From contig NZ_QFFY01000005.1 of NCBI RefSeq assembly GCF_003131205.1, positions 62,001 to 126,000 on the forward strand: a stretch of DNA of 64,000 bases, in the 5' to 3' direction. This DNA is from Occallatibacter savannae. GTDB lineage: Bacteria > Acidobacteriota > Terriglobia > Terriglobales > Acidobacteriaceae. Position 1 is the first letter of the stretch; each line of letters opens with the position of its first letter. Of the stretch, positions 8,156-17,581 are shown piece by piece. A program made the position numbers and the translations under genes. The notes beneath the pieces were generated by a model, which saw only the letters and a program-made list of their open reading frames with translations, was not told the origin of the DNA and searched no databases.

Positions 8156-10570
8156 ATGCATTCGTTTCGCTTGCGATTGATCCTTGCTTTGATTGCAGGC
8201 GTAACCATTGTGTCTCTCGCCTCAACCTACTTCGAAGTCCTTGAGCATAAACACATCCTTCGCCAGGAACTGGAATGGCGTTCGACCTGGATCGGCACCA
8301 GCCTGAAGCCACAGATGCGCCATGCCCTGATTCAGGGTGCTCAGTCGCAGGGAGATCAAGCTGGCTTGGTGTCCCTGGCGAGTCTTCAGGCCCTGGTGGC
8401 GGACGCAAAGAACCAGACTGGCGCGCTGGGCATAGGAATCTACGACCCGCAGGGCCATCTGATCACTGAGGCCGGCGCGCCGGAAGTTTTCCGTGCGCTG
8501 GAGCACGCGCCTTTTGAGTCGCTGGCCAAGACCGGCGTACAGTCGCTTTCGCGCACACGGGTCGCTCAGGCGCTGCAAAAGGGGGCCCAGGTCAACGCCT
8601 TCGGCCGCACCGGTGACGTGCAGTGGCTGGAAGAGGTATTCCCGCTCCACGACGGCAACAAACTTCTTGGCGCGCTGGTGGTCCTCATTGACTCGGGCTA
8701 CATTCGAGATCAGAGCTACGACCTCTGGCGCCGCAGCTTCTGGTGGATTGTCGCGACCGTTCTGCTCATCGTTGCGGTCACCTTCGCGATGGTGCGCTGG
8801 TTCCTCATGCGTCCGCTGATGCGGGTTGCCGACCGGCTGCGAAGGTTGCGTATGGGCCACTTTGAAAAGGGCCTCAGTGGAGGAACGAACGAACTGAGCA
8901 TGTTCAGCCCGCTTGCGCGCGAAGTGGAGACGATGGCTGAAAGCCTGATAGCGGCTCGTGCAGCAGCAGCCGCAGAGGCACGGTTACGCGACGCAGGAGA
9001 GCATTTCTGGACACCGGAGAGGCTCGCCGTCCATATGAGGAACAAGGCAAGCGGGCGCATCTTCGCGGTCTCGAATCGTGAGCCCTACATGCACGTACGC
9101 GACGGACGCAAGACGGTCTGCGTGGTTCCACCCAGCGGCCTCGTCACTGCGATCGAGCCGGTGCTGCAGGCCTGTGACGGCGTGTGGGTCGCTACGGGAA
9201 ACGGCAGTGCTGATCGGGAGAATGTCGACGCGTCCGACAGACTTCGCGTTCCGCCCGATGATCCCAAGTACACGCTGCGCCGTGTGTGGCTGACGCCGGA
9301 GGAAGAGACTCGCTATTACGACGGCTTTGCGAACGAGGGCCTATGGCCGCTCTGCCACATCGCTCACACGAGGCCTACATTCCGCTCAGCCGACTGGGAG
9401 GCCTATCAGTGCGTGAACGAGAAGTTCGCGGCAGCCCTGCTGGACGAGATGAAGGGCAGCAAAGAGCCGCTCGTCTTCGTGCAGGACTATCACTTCGCCC
9501 TGCTGCCCCGGCTGATCAAGACAGCTCGACCGGACGCGCGCGTCGCGATTTTCTGGCACATTCCCTGGCCGAATGCCGAGGCATTCGGAATCTGCCCGTG
9601 GCAAGCGGAGTTGCTCGACGGGCTGCTCGGCGCGGATCTCATCGGCTTCCACATTCCGCTCCACTGCAACAACTTCCTCGAAACGGTCGATCGCGCACTC
9701 GAGTCGCGCACCGACCGCGAGCACATGACCGTCCGGCGAAGCGGCCACACAACGGCGGTGAAGCCCTATCCGGTCAGCGTTGCTTTCAGTGGCGGCATTC
9801 CCAGCGCTCTGCGGTCCATCGTCACAGAGGTTGAGGAAGATCGCGTCGCAGAGCGGCGCGCTCTCCTCTCGGAATTTGGTGTGCATGCTGAGACGATCGC
9901 AGTCGGCGTGGATCGCCTTGACTACACCAAAGGTATCGTCGAGCGGCTCCTAGCCGTCGAAGAGCTGCTCGTCGAGCACCCGTGGCACAAGGAGCGCTTG
10001 ACGATGGTGCAGATTGCCGCGCCGAGTCGGACCCGAATTCCTAGCTATGCGGATTTGCATCGCCGTGTCGACGAGGAAGTTCGCCGGATCAATCACCGCT
10101 TCCAGACCTCACGTTGGAAGCCGATCATCCTTATCGAGCGTCAGTGCAATCACGAAGAGGTGAACCGGTGGTATCGCATCGCCGATGTCTGTCTTGTTAC
10201 ATCGCTCCACGACGGCATGAACCTTGTTGCCAAGGAATTCGCAGCCGCACGTGACGATGAAGATGGCGCGCTGGTTTTGAGCAAATTCACCGGCGCTGCT
10301 GTCGAATTACGTGATGCTCTGATTGTTAACCCGTATGACATCGCTGAAGTGGCAGAGGCGATCCATCGCGCACTCGACATGCCGCGCGAAGAACGCCGGG
10401 TGCGCATGCAGCAGATGCGCAAGCAGGTGATGGAGCACAACATCTACCGCTGGGCCGCGATGGTGCTCGGAGATCTACGCGACGTAAGACTGGAACTCTA
10501 CGACTCTGACAGCTATTCCGGGTCGCTGCCTGAGCCAATTCCCATCGACCCTTACCGGAAAATGGCATAG
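8156..10570 (+). CDS. otsA: Membrane sensor-HAMP fused to trehalose-6-phosphate synthase
   Basis: An 804-residue protein in which the usual GT20 enzyme of about 470 residues is preceded by about 300 residues of sensor architecture. TM1 is at about 8-25, a periplasmic Cache-like region at 30-190 (LGIGIYDPQGHLITEAG), TM2 at 195-217, HAMP at about 213-265, then a short Ala-rich helix. The catalytic part keeps FAVSNRE, FVQDYHFALLPRL, IFWHIPWPNAEAFG, the nucleotide-sugar site VGVDRLDYTKG, TSLHDGMNLVAKEFAAA and VLSKFTGAAVEL. It should make trehalose-6-phosphate from a nucleotide-glucose and glucose-6-phosphate at the inner membrane. GGGGAGG precedes the ATG. otsB follows 13 bp downstream. Control of synthesis by an envelope signal is inferred. 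Confidence 0.93.
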   Translation: MHSFRLRLILALIAGVTIVSLASTYFEVLEHKHILRQELEWRSTWIGTSLKPQMRHALIQGAQSQGDQAGLVSLASLQALVADAKNQTGALGIGIYDPQGHLITEAGAPEVFRALEHAPFESLAKTGVQSLSRTRVAQALQKGAQVNAFGRTGDVQWLEEVFPLHDGNKLLGALVVLIDSGYIRDQSYDLWRRSFWWIVATVLLIVAVTFAMVRWFLMRPLMRVADRLRRLRMGHFEKGLSGGTNELSMFSPLAREVETMAESLIAARAAAAAEARLRDAGEHFWTPERLAVHMRNKASGRIFAVSNREPYMHVRDGRKTVCVVPPSGLVTAIEPVLQACDGVWVATGNGSADRENVDASDRLRVPPDDPKYTLRRVWLTPEEETRYYDGFANEGLWPLCHIAHTRPTFRSADWEAYQCVNEKFAAALLDEMKGSKEPLVFVQDYHFALLPRLIKTARPDARVAIFWHIPWPNAEAFGICPWQAELLDGLLGADLIGFHIPLHCNNFLETVDRALESRTDREHMTVRRSGHTTAVKPYPVSVAFSGGIPSALRSIVTEVEEDRVAERRALLSEFGVHAETIAVGVDRLDYTKGIVERLLAVEELLVEHPWHKERLTMVQIAAPSRTRIPSYADLHRRVDEEVRRINHRFQTSRWKPIILIERQCNHEEVNRWYRIADVCLVTSLHDGMNLVAKEFAAARDDEDGALVLSKFTGAAVELRDALIVNPYDIAEVAEAIHRALDMPREERRVRMQQMRKQVMEHNIYRWAAMVLGDLRDVRLELYDSDSYSGSLPEPIPIDPYRKMA

Positions 10571-10583
10571 AAAGCGAGGAGTA

Positions 10584-11486
10584 TTGAACCCGACCGAAGC
10601 AGAGCAGCTCGACAACTTCTTCACTACCCTGCGAAGTGTTCAAGCGCCACTACTGCTACTGGACTACGATGGCACGCTGGCCGACTTCCGCGTCGACCGC
10701 TTCACGGCTCGGCCCTGGTCAGGGGTCAGAGAACTCCTTACACAAATTCAGAACGACGGACGAACTCAGATCCGCATCATCACCGGACGCCCTGCGATTG
10801 AAATCAATCAACTCCTGCAGCTTCCGTCACCGGTAGAGGTGTGGGGACTTCATGGCGCTGAACGTTTGTTCACTGATGGCCGCCGAGAAATGCAGTCAAT
10901 TGCGCCTGAAGCGCTCCGCAAACTGGATGAGCTTCGGGTTCTGTTGCGCGCGGATGCGTTCGGGGGCCTGTTCGAGGACAAACCGAATGCCGCTGTCATG
11001 CACTGGCGCGGACATTCACCTCAACGCGCGAAGGTGATTGAACAGAAGACGCGAGCACTCTTTGAGCCCGCGGCACAGGTGAAGGGACTTGCGCTGCTGC
11101 CGTTCGAGTCGGGCATTGAACTGCGCGCCGGCCGAGATAAGGGCGGCGCCGTACGAGCGATCGTTGACCAGATCGGTGCGGGCAATCCTGTGGCCTTTCT
11201 TGGCGACGATCTGACGGATGAGCCAGGCTTCCGCGCCATCAATCGGATGAGCGCGCCACATCTCAGCATTTTGGTGCGTCGCGGGTTGCGGGACACCAAT
11301 GCCCAGGTCTGGTTTAAACCGCCTGAGGAACTGCGGTGGTTTCTACGGCAATGGATCAACTGCCTGCAGGGGAGACCGGTCGAACATTTGCATTCTCGCC
11401 ACGACTCGCACGTGAGCGATGATGCCAGCAGGTCGTCCGAACTTGATTCGCACTCACTTCTTCATGACCGGGCTGATCACCTGTGA
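10584..11486 (+). CDS. otsB: Trehalose-6-phosphate phosphatase
   Basis: A HAD-superfamily phosphatase that removes phosphate from trehalose-6-phosphate, completing the pathway begun by the upstream gene. Motif I is LLLLDYDGTLADF (Asp 27 and Asp 29). A GRP threonine motif is at IRIITGRPA, and the acidic motif IV is FLGDDLTDEPGF. The last 40 residues (His/Ser/Asp-rich) extend past the domain. The start is the TTG at 10584; GAGGAG lies only 2 nt before it, an unusually short spacing, and I see no better in-frame alternative. The gap to otsA is 13 bp, so the two are co-transcribed. Confidence 0.92.
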   Translation: MNPTEAEQLDNFFTTLRSVQAPLLLLDYDGTLADFRVDRFTARPWSGVRELLTQIQNDGRTQIRIITGRPAIEINQLLQLPSPVEVWGLHGAERLFTDGRREMQSIAPEALRKLDELRVLLRADAFGGLFEDKPNAAVMHWRGHSPQRAKVIEQKTRALFEPAAQVKGLALLPFESGIELRAGRDKGGAVRAIVDQIGAGNPVAFLGDDLTDEPGFRAINRMSAPHLSILVRRGLRDTNAQVWFKPPEELRWFLRQWINCLQGRPVEHLHSRHDSHVSDDASRSSELDSHSLLHDRADHL

Positions 11487-11518
11487 GATGCGAACACTGA
11501 ACTGAGAGCCTAATCCCG

Positions 11519-12964
11519 CTATTCGCGGTTTCGTTTGCGAATCTCGATGTTGAGCCGCTTGATTTTCTGATTCAGAGTCGAGAGCGGAATATGGAACTGC
11601 TCGGCGGCATCTGTCTGGTTCCAGTTGCAGCGCTCCAACTTCTCGATAATGATCCGGCGTTCTATATCCTCGAGGATGTCGAAAAGAGATGCGTTTGGAT
11701 TGTGTTCCAGAAGCGCGTCCTGAAAGCTTCGTCCCGTAATGTGTCCCGGCAGCAGCTCCGAGCCGATGATGGGGCCTGAGGAAAGCACTACTCCACGCTC
11801 GATGGAGTTTTCAAGCTCACGCACATTTCCCGGCCACTCGTAATCAATCAGGGCCCGCAGTGCGTCGGCAGAGAGGCGGCGCGGTGCAAGCCCGTTCTCA
11901 TTTGCATAGAACTCCAAAAAATGATTCGCGAGCAGCGGAATGTCTTCACGCCGGGAGCGCAGCGGCGGCAGGTCGATCGTGATCACGTTTAAGCGGTAGA
12001 AAAGATCCTCGCGGAACTTGCCTTCGCGGACCGCCTGCCGGAGATCGATATTTGTGGCGGCGATGATGCGCACGTCGACCTGAATCTCCTGGATGCCGCC
12101 GAGGTGCATGAAACGCCGGTCCTGTAGGACACGGAGGATTTTAGCCTGCGTGTCCATTCCCATCGTCGCGATCTCGTCAAGGAAGAGAGTGCCGCCGTTA
12201 GCGACTTCAAAGAGACCTTTCTTGGATGCGACTGCCGACGTGAATGCGCCTTTGACGTGGCCAAAGAGCGTGGATTCCAGAAGTTCGGTAGGCATGGCGC
12301 CGGTGTTGATGGGAACGAAGGGCTTGTCGCGCCGCGGAGAATTCGAGTGGATCGCTTTGGCGATGAGTTCTTTTCCGGTTCCGCTCTCTCCCTGGATAAG
12401 GACCGTAGAGCGGCTTGGCGCCACCTGGGCGACCAAATCGAACACGCGAAGCATGATCTCGCTCTTACCCACGATGTTCGCGAAGTTGTACCGCTGCTTC
12501 ATCGTGCGCTTGAGCTGAAGATTTTCTTCCTCGGCTTTGTAGCGCGCGACTGCAGACCGGATATCGGCGAGAAGCTTTTCGTTGTCCCATGGCTTCTGGA
12601 CGAAGTTCTCGGCTCCGGCGCGAATCGCTTCAACGACATTTTCCACGGTGCCGTAGGCCGTGATCATAATGACCGGCGTTTCCGGCGCTCGCTCTTTGAT
12701 CTGCGGCAGAAGGTCGAGTCCGCTCTGGCCCGGCAGGGCGAGATCGAGCAGAACGAGATCGAAGTTCTCCATCTCCAAGGTTCGAAGACCCTGCTCGCCA
12801 TCATTCGCCGTCTTAACGGAGTAGCCTTCGAGCGACAACAAAACCTCGAGCGACTCGCGAATACCTGCTTCGTCGTCGATAACGAGAATGCTTCCGCTTG
12901 CAGAACTGGTGGAGAAGACAGAACCTGCGCCAGACAGGTTCAAAGACTGATCAACATCAGACAT
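11519..12964 (-). CDS. NtrC-family sigma54-type response regulator with GAFTSA loop
   Basis: A 481-residue response regulator. The receiver domain (about 24-140) has the acidic pocket VIDDE and phosphoacceptor Asp 74 in LVLLDLALPG. The AAA+ domain (about 165-400) has Walker A GESGTGKE, Walker B TLFLDEI and an arginine-finger region. A Fis-type helix-turn-helix (NWNQTDAAEQFHIPLSTLNQKIKRL) closes the protein. The sigma54-contact loop reads GAFTSA (about 238-243) instead of the family GAFTGA, with Ser codon TCG. Its gene overlaps the kinase gene by 8 bp, so the two form a two-component pair, kinase first. Target genes are unknown. Confidence 0.9.
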   Translation of the reverse strand: MSDVDQSLNLSGAGSVFSTSSASGSILVIDDEAGIRESLEVLLSLEGYSVKTANDGEQGLRTLEMENFDLVLLDLALPGQSGLDLLPQIKERAPETPVIMITAYGTVENVVEAIRAGAENFVQKPWDNEKLLADIRSAVARYKAEEENLQLKRTMKQRYNFANIVGKSEIMLRVFDLVAQVAPSRSTVLIQGESGTGKELIAKAIHSNSPRRDKPFVPINTGAMPTELLESTLFGHVKGAFTSAVASKKGLFEVANGGTLFLDEIATMGMDTQAKILRVLQDRRFMHLGGIQEIQVDVRIIAATNIDLRQAVREGKFREDLFYRLNVITIDLPPLRSRREDIPLLANHFLEFYANENGLAPRRLSADALRALIDYEWPGNVRELENSIERGVVLSSGPIIGSELLPGHITGRSFQDALLEHNPNASLFDILEDIERRIIIEKLERCNWNQTDAAEQFHIPLSTLNQKIKRLNIEIRKRNRE

Positions 12965-15809
12965 GTACCGACTTCCTTAAAAGCGGGAATTCAAGGTGGA
13001 AGGTTGTGCCGGCACCGACGGCGCTCTCGACGTGGATTTTGCCTGCGTGCTCCTGAATGATCCCGTAGGAAACCGAAAGGCCCAGACCTGTGCCACGCCT
13101 TTCGCCGGGGCGAGGCGTAGTCTTTGTGGTGAAGAACGGATCATAAATGCGTTTCAGATGCTCCGGCGCAATGCCGGAGCCAGAGTCGGATACTACGGCT
13201 TCAACATGCCCATTCGCCAGAGTGCAGATTCGCAAGCGTCCACCTCCGGGCATCGATTCCTTCGCGTTCAACAGCAGGTTGAGGAACACCTGCTGCAGTT
13301 TGCCCGGGTTGCCGTGAATGCCCGGCAGGTCGTCGGCTAGTTGTGTATCCACAATCACCTGGGCCGTCTTGAATTGGTGCTCGAGCAGCGAAAGCGTATC
13401 GCGAATTACCTGGTTCAGATTGGTCTCTCGCATCTCCGTCGTCGATGTGCGGGAGAAGTTCAGCAGGCCGTTGGCGATTTCGGAAGCCCTGAAGCTTTGC
13501 TGCGTGATCTTCTCGAGGACCGGTCCGAGCCGTGGATCTGTCCGCATCTGCTTCTGCAGCATCTGCGCGTACGACGAGATCACCGCTAGCGGCGTGTTGA
13601 TCTCATGGGCGACGCCGGCCGCCAATAGGCCAATGGAACTTAGCTTGTCAGCTTGCGCGAGTTGCGTTTCGAGCGACACGCGCTCCGTGATGTCGTCAAC
13701 GAGGATGATGCGGCCAACGATGACGAAATCGCGCGACAGCAGCGGCGCGATGGCAACGTTGACGGTCCGCTGCTCCCCGGCTTTCGTCGTGAGCGGGAAC
13801 TTGTAGAGATTGTGAATGCCCGGCTCGTTCTGGAATCCTTCAATAGCCGAAACAAACTCGTCCGGGAAAACTGAACTGAGCTTCTCGCCGATTGCCTCTC
13901 CGCGGCTCACGGCGCACATCGCCTCCATCTGGGCGTTCCAGCTCTCGATACGGCCTTCGAGATCGAGCGCCAAGATGCCCACATTGATGGACTCGACGAT
14001 GTTTTCGTTAAATTCTTTCAGTCGTTCGAACTCTGAGATTTTGTCCTGCAGGCGTGAATAGAGGCTTGCGTTCTGAAGTGCGATGCCGATATAGCTGGCC
14101 AGCGACTCGAGCAATTCCACGTCTTCGCTGGAGAGAAAGTCTCCGCCAACCGTGCGGCCAAGGCCGATCACTGCAATGGTGCGAGCTGTCGCGCCGTCCT
14201 GTACCCGGCAGGGAAGGTAGTAATTCAGGTCGAGCAGCGCTGCAGTGAGTTGTTGATCGGGCGGAAGGTGCAGGGCTTGCTGCGCATTCTCAAGGAAGAT
14301 GTGCGAGTGGTCCAGCGCCGCGCGATCGAAGTCAAGGAACCCGAGAGACAGCTTGCGCTCTGTCGCGGCCGAGAGCAGCCCATGCGATGCCGCAAGGCGA
14401 AGACCGCCGGTGGGTTGGGCCAGGAAGACTGCGACCCGCGAAACCAGCAGGGTTCGCGGCAGGCGCTCAACAATCGAGTTGAGCAGGGCATCGAGATTGG
14501 TTTCCGAGCTCAGGCTACGGCCAAACTCAATGAGTGCCTTGCGGTAGTCGTACTTCTGGCGGTCGAAAGTCTTATCGACCCAACCCTGGATTCGTCGCTT
14601 GAGAGGATCGAAGACAGCCGCGGTACCGAGAATCGCTGCAATCAGCGCCCACTCACGAATGGCTTCGCCTGACCTCTGGTGCACAATCTCGGCAATGAGG
14701 GCAATGACGCCGAAGTACGCGCCCAGAATCAGGCCTGTTGCAAGCGTGTAGGCGACGCCTCTCTTGAAGATAAGGTCTGTGTCCATCAGCCGGTAACGGA
14801 TGATGGCCCAGCAGAAGGTCAGCGGGAGGAAGACCAGCGACAACGCAGCCAGCTTGGTGAATATCGACCAGACGCGAAAATCGAGAACGAATGGGATTGC
14901 GTAAAGCAGCGTGAACGGCAGGACGGCAACCAGCGTTCCGCGCATGAGCCACTTCAGCTGCTGACGCAGAAGCGGGGTGCTGGCCCGGTTGTAACTGAAG
15001 ATGAAGAGAACCGCCGCGAGTACATAGAAAGCTGCGATGTACCCGAAATTGAGCTGCTCCAGCCTATGCTTGAGGATTCCCGTCGCCTGCCACTGGGTGA
15101 AGGCCGTAATCCAGAGTCCGACAACCGCAAGTCCTGGCCCGTAGATGAATGGAAGGAGCCATCGGCGGCCAGCTCCCTTCAGACGCTCCTCTGGAAAGCT
15201 GATGGCAAAGTGCAGGAACAGCGCTGGTTGGAGGGCGCTAGCCACAACGTTGGCCCAGAAAACCGTCTTGTCGACGAAGTTCCATTCGCCCGTGTACTTC
15301 AGAGCGTTTAGCGCGAAAGAGACAAGGCAGAACAGATAGAAGTGGGTCGCGCGTGGTGCCGTCCAGCGGCGGAATAGGACGTAGAGGCCGATTCCGAGAT
15401 AAATGAGGCCAATCAGCCGTAGTCCCACGTAGCTGCTGCGGTCCGGAGGCTCCGGAATGACCACGACTGGGGAGTCCAGCGGGATGCCCGCCCGGACGAT
15501 CGAGTAGTTTGCCTTTACGTAGACACCAGTTCGATAGAGCGCCCGCTCGAACTCTGGCAGGCGAGTTACAGGAATGTCATTGACTCCCGTCAGCAGGTCG
15601 CCTTTTTGGATTCCGGCGAGCTGGCCGGGGCTGTCGGGAAGGACCTTTGTAGCCAGAAGGCCGCCGCGAGTCTCGGCCCACCACACGCCGTCATCAGGCT
15701 GCTGGAATTGCCTCTCCTGCCTGAAATTCAACACGGCAAGGAGAACCAGCCCGGCAGTCGCCAGGGCCAGCAGCGTCGCTTGCAACCGGTTGAACAGGCT
15801 CGTTTCCAT
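12957..15809 (-). CDS. Hybrid-topology histidine kinase: PDZ, polytopic membrane domain, GAF, PAS
   Basis: A 950-residue sensor kinase. TM1 (about 10-27) is followed by a periplasmic PDZ-like domain (about 35-110; GGLLATKVLPDSPGQLAG, GDLLTGVNDIPV). About nine hydrophobic helices come next (125-410), then a GAF domain (about 430-590), a PAS domain (about 605-720, ILALDLEGRIESWNAQMEAM), HisKA with the phospho-accepting His about 735 in GVAHEINTPLAV, and HATPase_c (N box QVFLNLLLNAKES, VSDSGSGIAPEH, GTGLGLSVSYGI). The PDZ suggests sensing of peptides or misfolded envelope proteins, by analogy with DegS/RseP-type PDZ domains; this is inferred. It is translationally coupled to its regulator. Confidence 0.9.
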   Translation of the reverse strand: METSLFNRLQATLLALATAGLVLLAVLNFRQERQFQQPDDGVWWAETRGGLLATKVLPDSPGQLAGIQKGDLLTGVNDIPVTRLPEFERALYRTGVYVKANYSIVRAGIPLDSPVVVIPEPPDRSSYVGLRLIGLIYLGIGLYVLFRRWTAPRATHFYLFCLVSFALNALKYTGEWNFVDKTVFWANVVASALQPALFLHFAISFPEERLKGAGRRWLLPFIYGPGLAVVGLWITAFTQWQATGILKHRLEQLNFGYIAAFYVLAAVLFIFSYNRASTPLLRQQLKWLMRGTLVAVLPFTLLYAIPFVLDFRVWSIFTKLAALSLVFLPLTFCWAIIRYRLMDTDLIFKRGVAYTLATGLILGAYFGVIALIAEIVHQRSGEAIREWALIAAILGTAAVFDPLKRRIQGWVDKTFDRQKYDYRKALIEFGRSLSSETNLDALLNSIVERLPRTLLVSRVAVFLAQPTGGLRLAASHGLLSAATERKLSLGFLDFDRAALDHSHIFLENAQQALHLPPDQQLTAALLDLNYYLPCRVQDGATARTIAVIGLGRTVGGDFLSSEDVELLESLASYIGIALQNASLYSRLQDKISEFERLKEFNENIVESINVGILALDLEGRIESWNAQMEAMCAVSRGEAIGEKLSSVFPDEFVSAIEGFQNEPGIHNLYKFPLTTKAGEQRTVNVAIAPLLSRDFVIVGRIILVDDITERVSLETQLAQADKLSSIGLLAAGVAHEINTPLAVISSYAQMLQKQMRTDPRLGPVLEKITQQSFRASEIANGLLNFSRTSTTEMRETNLNQVIRDTLSLLEHQFKTAQVIVDTQLADDLPGIHGNPGKLQQVFLNLLLNAKESMPGGGRLRICTLANGHVEAVVSDSGSGIAPEHLKRIYDPFFTTKTTPRPGERRGTGLGLSVSYGIIQEHAGKIHVESAVGAGTTFHLEFPLLRKSVHV

Positions 15810-16099
15810 ATAGCCGAACTCTCGCTTTACTTGGAATCATGCACGTAGATTGCCATGACCTCTCAGCATCTGAGTCACAGCTTCCGTTCGTGCAACTTAA
15901 TACACATCCGTAATTTAGAGACGGTGCCTGGAGTTAGATGTCAACGATTCACAGGCGCAGATATTCTCAGAATGCAGAAAACAATAGGCTCCATACGCGC
16001 AAAGGTATGGGCTACGGAATTCAGTATCGCACCCGAATTCTGCTACTTAGTTAAAGAGAGTCGACTTTGGAGAAATGCAGAGGAAATCCTGGCTGTTTC
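15810..16099. other. Intergenic region upstream of the sensor kinase operon
   Basis: A 290-bp stretch, visibly richer in A and T than its neighbours, between the kinase start and the araD stop. It should contain the kinase operon promoter. An open frame on the plus strand crosses it, but its protein has no domain-like pattern and no clear ribosome-binding site. I see no strong hairpin with a T tract here. Confidence 0.4.
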
Positions 16100-16804
16100 C
16101 TATCGCTGGCCGTAGGTTGCTTTGGGGCCATGCTTCCGCTGGTAGTGGTGCTCGCTCACGTAGGTCGGAATCGCGCAAGCCGACCCGTTTAGCGTCACCG
16201 TCCGGAACGCCAGCCGGGCGATGTACTCCAGCACGTCCGCATGCTCAACCGCGTCCATCGCATCTTTGCCCCAGGCGAACGGCGCATGCCCTGCGACGAG
16301 CACTCCGGGGACCGCCACCGGATCCAGGCTCTCAGCCCGGAACCTCCGCACGATCACAGCTCCGGTATTCCGAACATACCCGGCCGAGACTTCTTCAGCG
16401 GTCAAGGGCTCGGTGACCGGAACCGATCCATGAAAATAGTCCGCATGGGTCGTTCCGAAGCAGGGAATCGACCGGCCCGCCTGGGCCCAGGAGGTGGCAA
16501 ACTCCGAGTGCGTATGCACCACTCCCCCGATCTGCGGAAACTCCCGATAGAGCAGCGTATGCGTGTCGAGATCGCTCGACGGACGCAGCCGGCCATCAAC
16601 AATCTTTCCGTCCAGATCCGTAACCACCAGGTCCTCTGGCTTCAGCGTCGCGTAATCCACTCCGCTCGGCTTGATTACGACGAGGGGTTTGTCTCCGGTG
16701 CGATCTACCCCGCTGGCGTTGCCAAAGGTGTGCGGCGCCAGCCCGCGCCGGGCTATCTCCTGGTTGGCAGCCAGAACCTGTTTGCGGAGCGACTCAAGCA
16801 GCAT
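16100..16804 (-). CDS. araD: L-ribulose-5-phosphate 4-epimerase
   Basis: This 234-residue class II aldolase-fold enzyme interconverts L-ribulose-5-phosphate and D-xylulose-5-phosphate in pentose catabolism. It matches the AraD group closely: FGNASGVDR, KPSGVDY, SSDLDTHTLLYREFP, the metal-binding GGVVHTHSEFATSWAQAG, GTTHADYFHGSVPVTEPL, and GHAPFAWG for the third zinc histidine. The C-terminal YQRKHGPKATYGQ also matches. No araA or araB is adjacent, so its partners lie elsewhere. The start at ATG 16804 gives the usual full length. Confidence 0.93.
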   Translation of the reverse strand: MLLESLRKQVLAANQEIARRGLAPHTFGNASGVDRTGDKPLVVIKPSGVDYATLKPEDLVVTDLDGKIVDGRLRPSSDLDTHTLLYREFPQIGGVVHTHSEFATSWAQAGRSIPCFGTTHADYFHGSVPVTEPLTAEEVSAGYVRNTGAVIVRRFRAESLDPVAVPGVLVAGHAPFAWGKDAMDAVEHADVLEYIARLAFRTVTLNGSACAIPTYVSEHHYQRKHGPKATYGQR

Positions 16805-17002
16805 TTCTCATCTCCCGGAAAGCGTTTACGTGGCGAGTCTATCAGGTCGCGCTTGCAAAGCTTTTAAGCGGGCCCTCTCGGACGGTTAACCCGGAACAGC
16901 GACAAATACGCGCTGATTTTCGTCTGTAGCGAATAGGTCCATCGAAGCACACCATAAATCCGCAGGTCTGTAATCCCGGAATCAGAGCTGCCGTCTACCA
17001 GA

Positions 17003-17581
17003 GTGATGGCAGCCTGCACAACACTGGAGCCAATGATCAACGCCACGGCAGAAGCCAGCGCAGCGCAGGAGTTTGACAGCGTCGTTGCGCTGCATCGTGC
17101 GCAAATCTTCAGGTTTCTCCTCGCATCCACGCGCGACGTGGATCTCGCGGAGACGCTGACGCAGGATTGTTTTCTCAAGGCGCATCGCAACTGGGCGAGC
17201 TTCCGCGGCGAATCCAGCGTGCTGACCTGGCTGATGCGGATCGCCATCAACTTGCACAAGGATCATTGGCGCAATCGCCGCCTGCAGTTCTGGCGCCAGA
17301 CGCGGACCAATGCGGTTGACCTGGACGAAGCCAGCGACTGGCTGCCAAGCGGCGAACGAACCGCCGAGCAGCGCATGCTGGCCAAAGAGCAGGTGGCCCA
17401 AATGTGGGTTGCCGTGGAGAACCTGAGCGAACGCCAGCGGACCGTGTTTCTCCTCCGCTACGTGGAGGAACTGGATTTGAAAGAGATTGCTGATGTAACT
17501 GGGATGGGAGAAGGCACAGTGAAGGCGCATCTTTCGCGCGCGCTGGCCAGAGTTCGTAAAGAGCTGGGAGAAAAGAAATGA
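17003..17581 (+). CDS. ECF-type RNA polymerase sigma factor
   Basis: A 192-residue sigma-70 family factor with only regions 2 and 4. Region 2 is visible at about residues 25-95 (FRFLLASTRDVDLAETLTQD, FRGESSVLTWLMRIAINLHKD). Region 4 is at about 125-185 (LSERQRTVFLLRYVEELDLKEIADVTGMGEGTVKAHLSRAL). The start is uncertain among GTG 17003, ATG 17006 and ATG 17033, none with an ideal ribosome-binding site. It overlaps the next gene by 4 nt (ATGA), and that gene encodes a single-pass membrane protein, the usual layout of an ECF factor with its anti-sigma. The third gene, Spy-like, suggests an envelope-stress role (inferred). Confidence 0.92.
   Translation: MMAACTTLEPMINATAEASAAQEFDSVVALHRAQIFRFLLASTRDVDLAETLTQDCFLKAHRNWASFRGESSVLTWLMRIAINLHKDHWRNRRLQFWRQTRTNAVDLDEASDWLPSGERTAEQRMLAKEQVAQMWVAVENLSERQRTVFLLRYVEELDLKEIADVTGMGEGTVKAHLSRALARVRKELGEKK

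Noticed and set aside
15855..16115. An 86-codon open frame on the plus strand in the kinase-araD gap
   Set aside because: No clear ribosome-binding site, no domain-like residue pattern, and it overlaps the araD end.
16890..16930. A GGAAC-type ECF promoter upstream of the sigma gene
   Set aside because: The spacing from GGAAC to the nearest GTC is too long for an ECF promoter.
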